Part shown: positions 5,143 through 5,273 of the stretch, piece after piece
Layout of the letters: each line of letters opens with the position of its first letter
How positions within the stretch are numbered: the first letter of the stretch is position 1
NCBI GenBank assembly: GCA_028679855.1
Contig: JAJRAP010000144.1
Coordinates: 1 to 5,273, forward strand
Source: Candidatus Methanoperedens sp.
Lineage (GTDB): Archaea > Halobacteriota > Methanosarcinia > Methanosarcinales > Methanoperedenaceae
Direction: 5' to 3'
DNA length: 5,273 bases
Made by a program: the position numbers and the translations under genes
The notes under the pieces: model-generated
Told to the model about the DNA's origin: nothing
What the model saw: only the letters and a program-made list of their open reading frames with translations
Database searches by the model: none

Positions 5143-5273
5143 ATGACCACAGAATGCTCAGCCTGCAAAGGCACAGGCTCCATCATACTCAGCGAAAAGG
5201 AATGCCCTGACTGTAAAGGCGCAGGCAAGCCAAAATCAATAAGTCTTGACATGCTCTCTGAAAAAGACATCGG
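5143..5273 (+). CDS. DnaJ-type CxxCxGxG zinc-motif protein, 3' truncated
   Basis: An open frame runs from ATG 5143 to the right edge (43 complete codons), so the gene continues beyond the window. It carries two exact CxxCxGxG motifs: CSACKGTG at residues 5-12 and CPDCKGAG at 21-28. Such pairs form one zinc centre in the cysteine-rich domain of DnaJ and in small proteins such as Bacillus anti-TRAP. Because the motifs begin at residue 5, with no J domain or glycine-rich region before them, this is not a DnaJ chaperone. It is more likely a small zinc protein or a zinc domain preceding something unseen. The sequence after the second motif (KPKSISLDMLSEKDI) is polar and looks helical. There is no Shine-Dalgarno sequence before the ATG; a TATA-like box at 5106-5113 suggests a short leader. 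Its function cannot be told. Confidence 0.7.
   Translation, partial: MTTECSACKGTGSIILSEKECPDCKGAGKPKSISLDMLSEKDI

Noticed and set aside
1..5273. CRISPR arrays, insertion sequences, attachment sites or phage and defence genes
   Set aside because: I found no regularly spaced repeats, transposase or integrase motifs, or target-site duplications. The tRNA-Gln 3' end is not repeated elsewhere in the window as an integration site would require.

Overview
The window is an ordinary-looking archaeal chromosome segment, very probably from a euryarchaeon of the Methanosarcinales or ANME-2 type. The archaeal assignment rests on four things. The 615-residue PIN/ATPase/KH protein has a PINA-like (COG1855) architecture typical of archaea. 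The tRNA gene lacks an encoded CCA and is followed by a plain oligo-T stop. Several genes have a TATA-like box about 25-35 bases before the start codon and no Shine-Dalgarno sequence. The two-zinc-finger tRNA thiolase and the LDH-like malate dehydrogenase also fit. The narrower lineage guess is inference from gene content and moderate GC.

Layout, left to right. Positions 1-469 hold the C-terminal part of an FMN flavodoxin domain, either the tail of an A-type flavoprotein (FprA-like) or a stand-alone flavodoxin. It is cut by the window edge. Thirty bases later, on the same strand, comes a small FMN nitroreductase-family protein (500-1021). A tRNA-Gln(UUG) gene (1036-1108) lies on the minus strand, convergent with the nitroreductase, and uses the A-run at 1023-1030 as its oligo-T terminator. 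A 74-base divergent promoter region then separates the tRNA from the PIN-ATPase-KH protein (1183-3030, plus). After that come a TtuA/NcsA (Ncs6)-family tRNA 2-thiouridine synthetase (3083-3976, plus), an NAD-type malate dehydrogenase (4057-4986, plus), and the first 43 codons of a protein with two DnaJ-type CxxCxGxG zinc motifs (5143 to the edge).

How they fit together. The first two genes look like one redox operon (flavin carrier plus flavin oxidoreductase). The next three plus-strand genes each appear to have their own promoter, since each intergenic gap has its own TATA-like box. The thiolase and malate dehydrogenase starts are good candidates for leaderless mRNAs. Both have a 15-base palindrome with an odd centre directly upstream of the TATA-like box. 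The tRNA-Gln(UUG) is one of the three tRNAs whose U34 is 2-thiolated by Ncs6-type enzymes, so tRNA and possible modifying enzyme lie about 2 kb apart. That may be chance.

I see no mobile element, CRISPR array, integrase, toxin-antitoxin pair or clear horizontal-transfer signature. I do not see an obviously new multi-gene system. The points most worth a second look are the PIN-ATPase-KH protein with its extra C-terminal module, the truncated zinc-motif gene at the right edge, and the palindrome/TATA arrangement.
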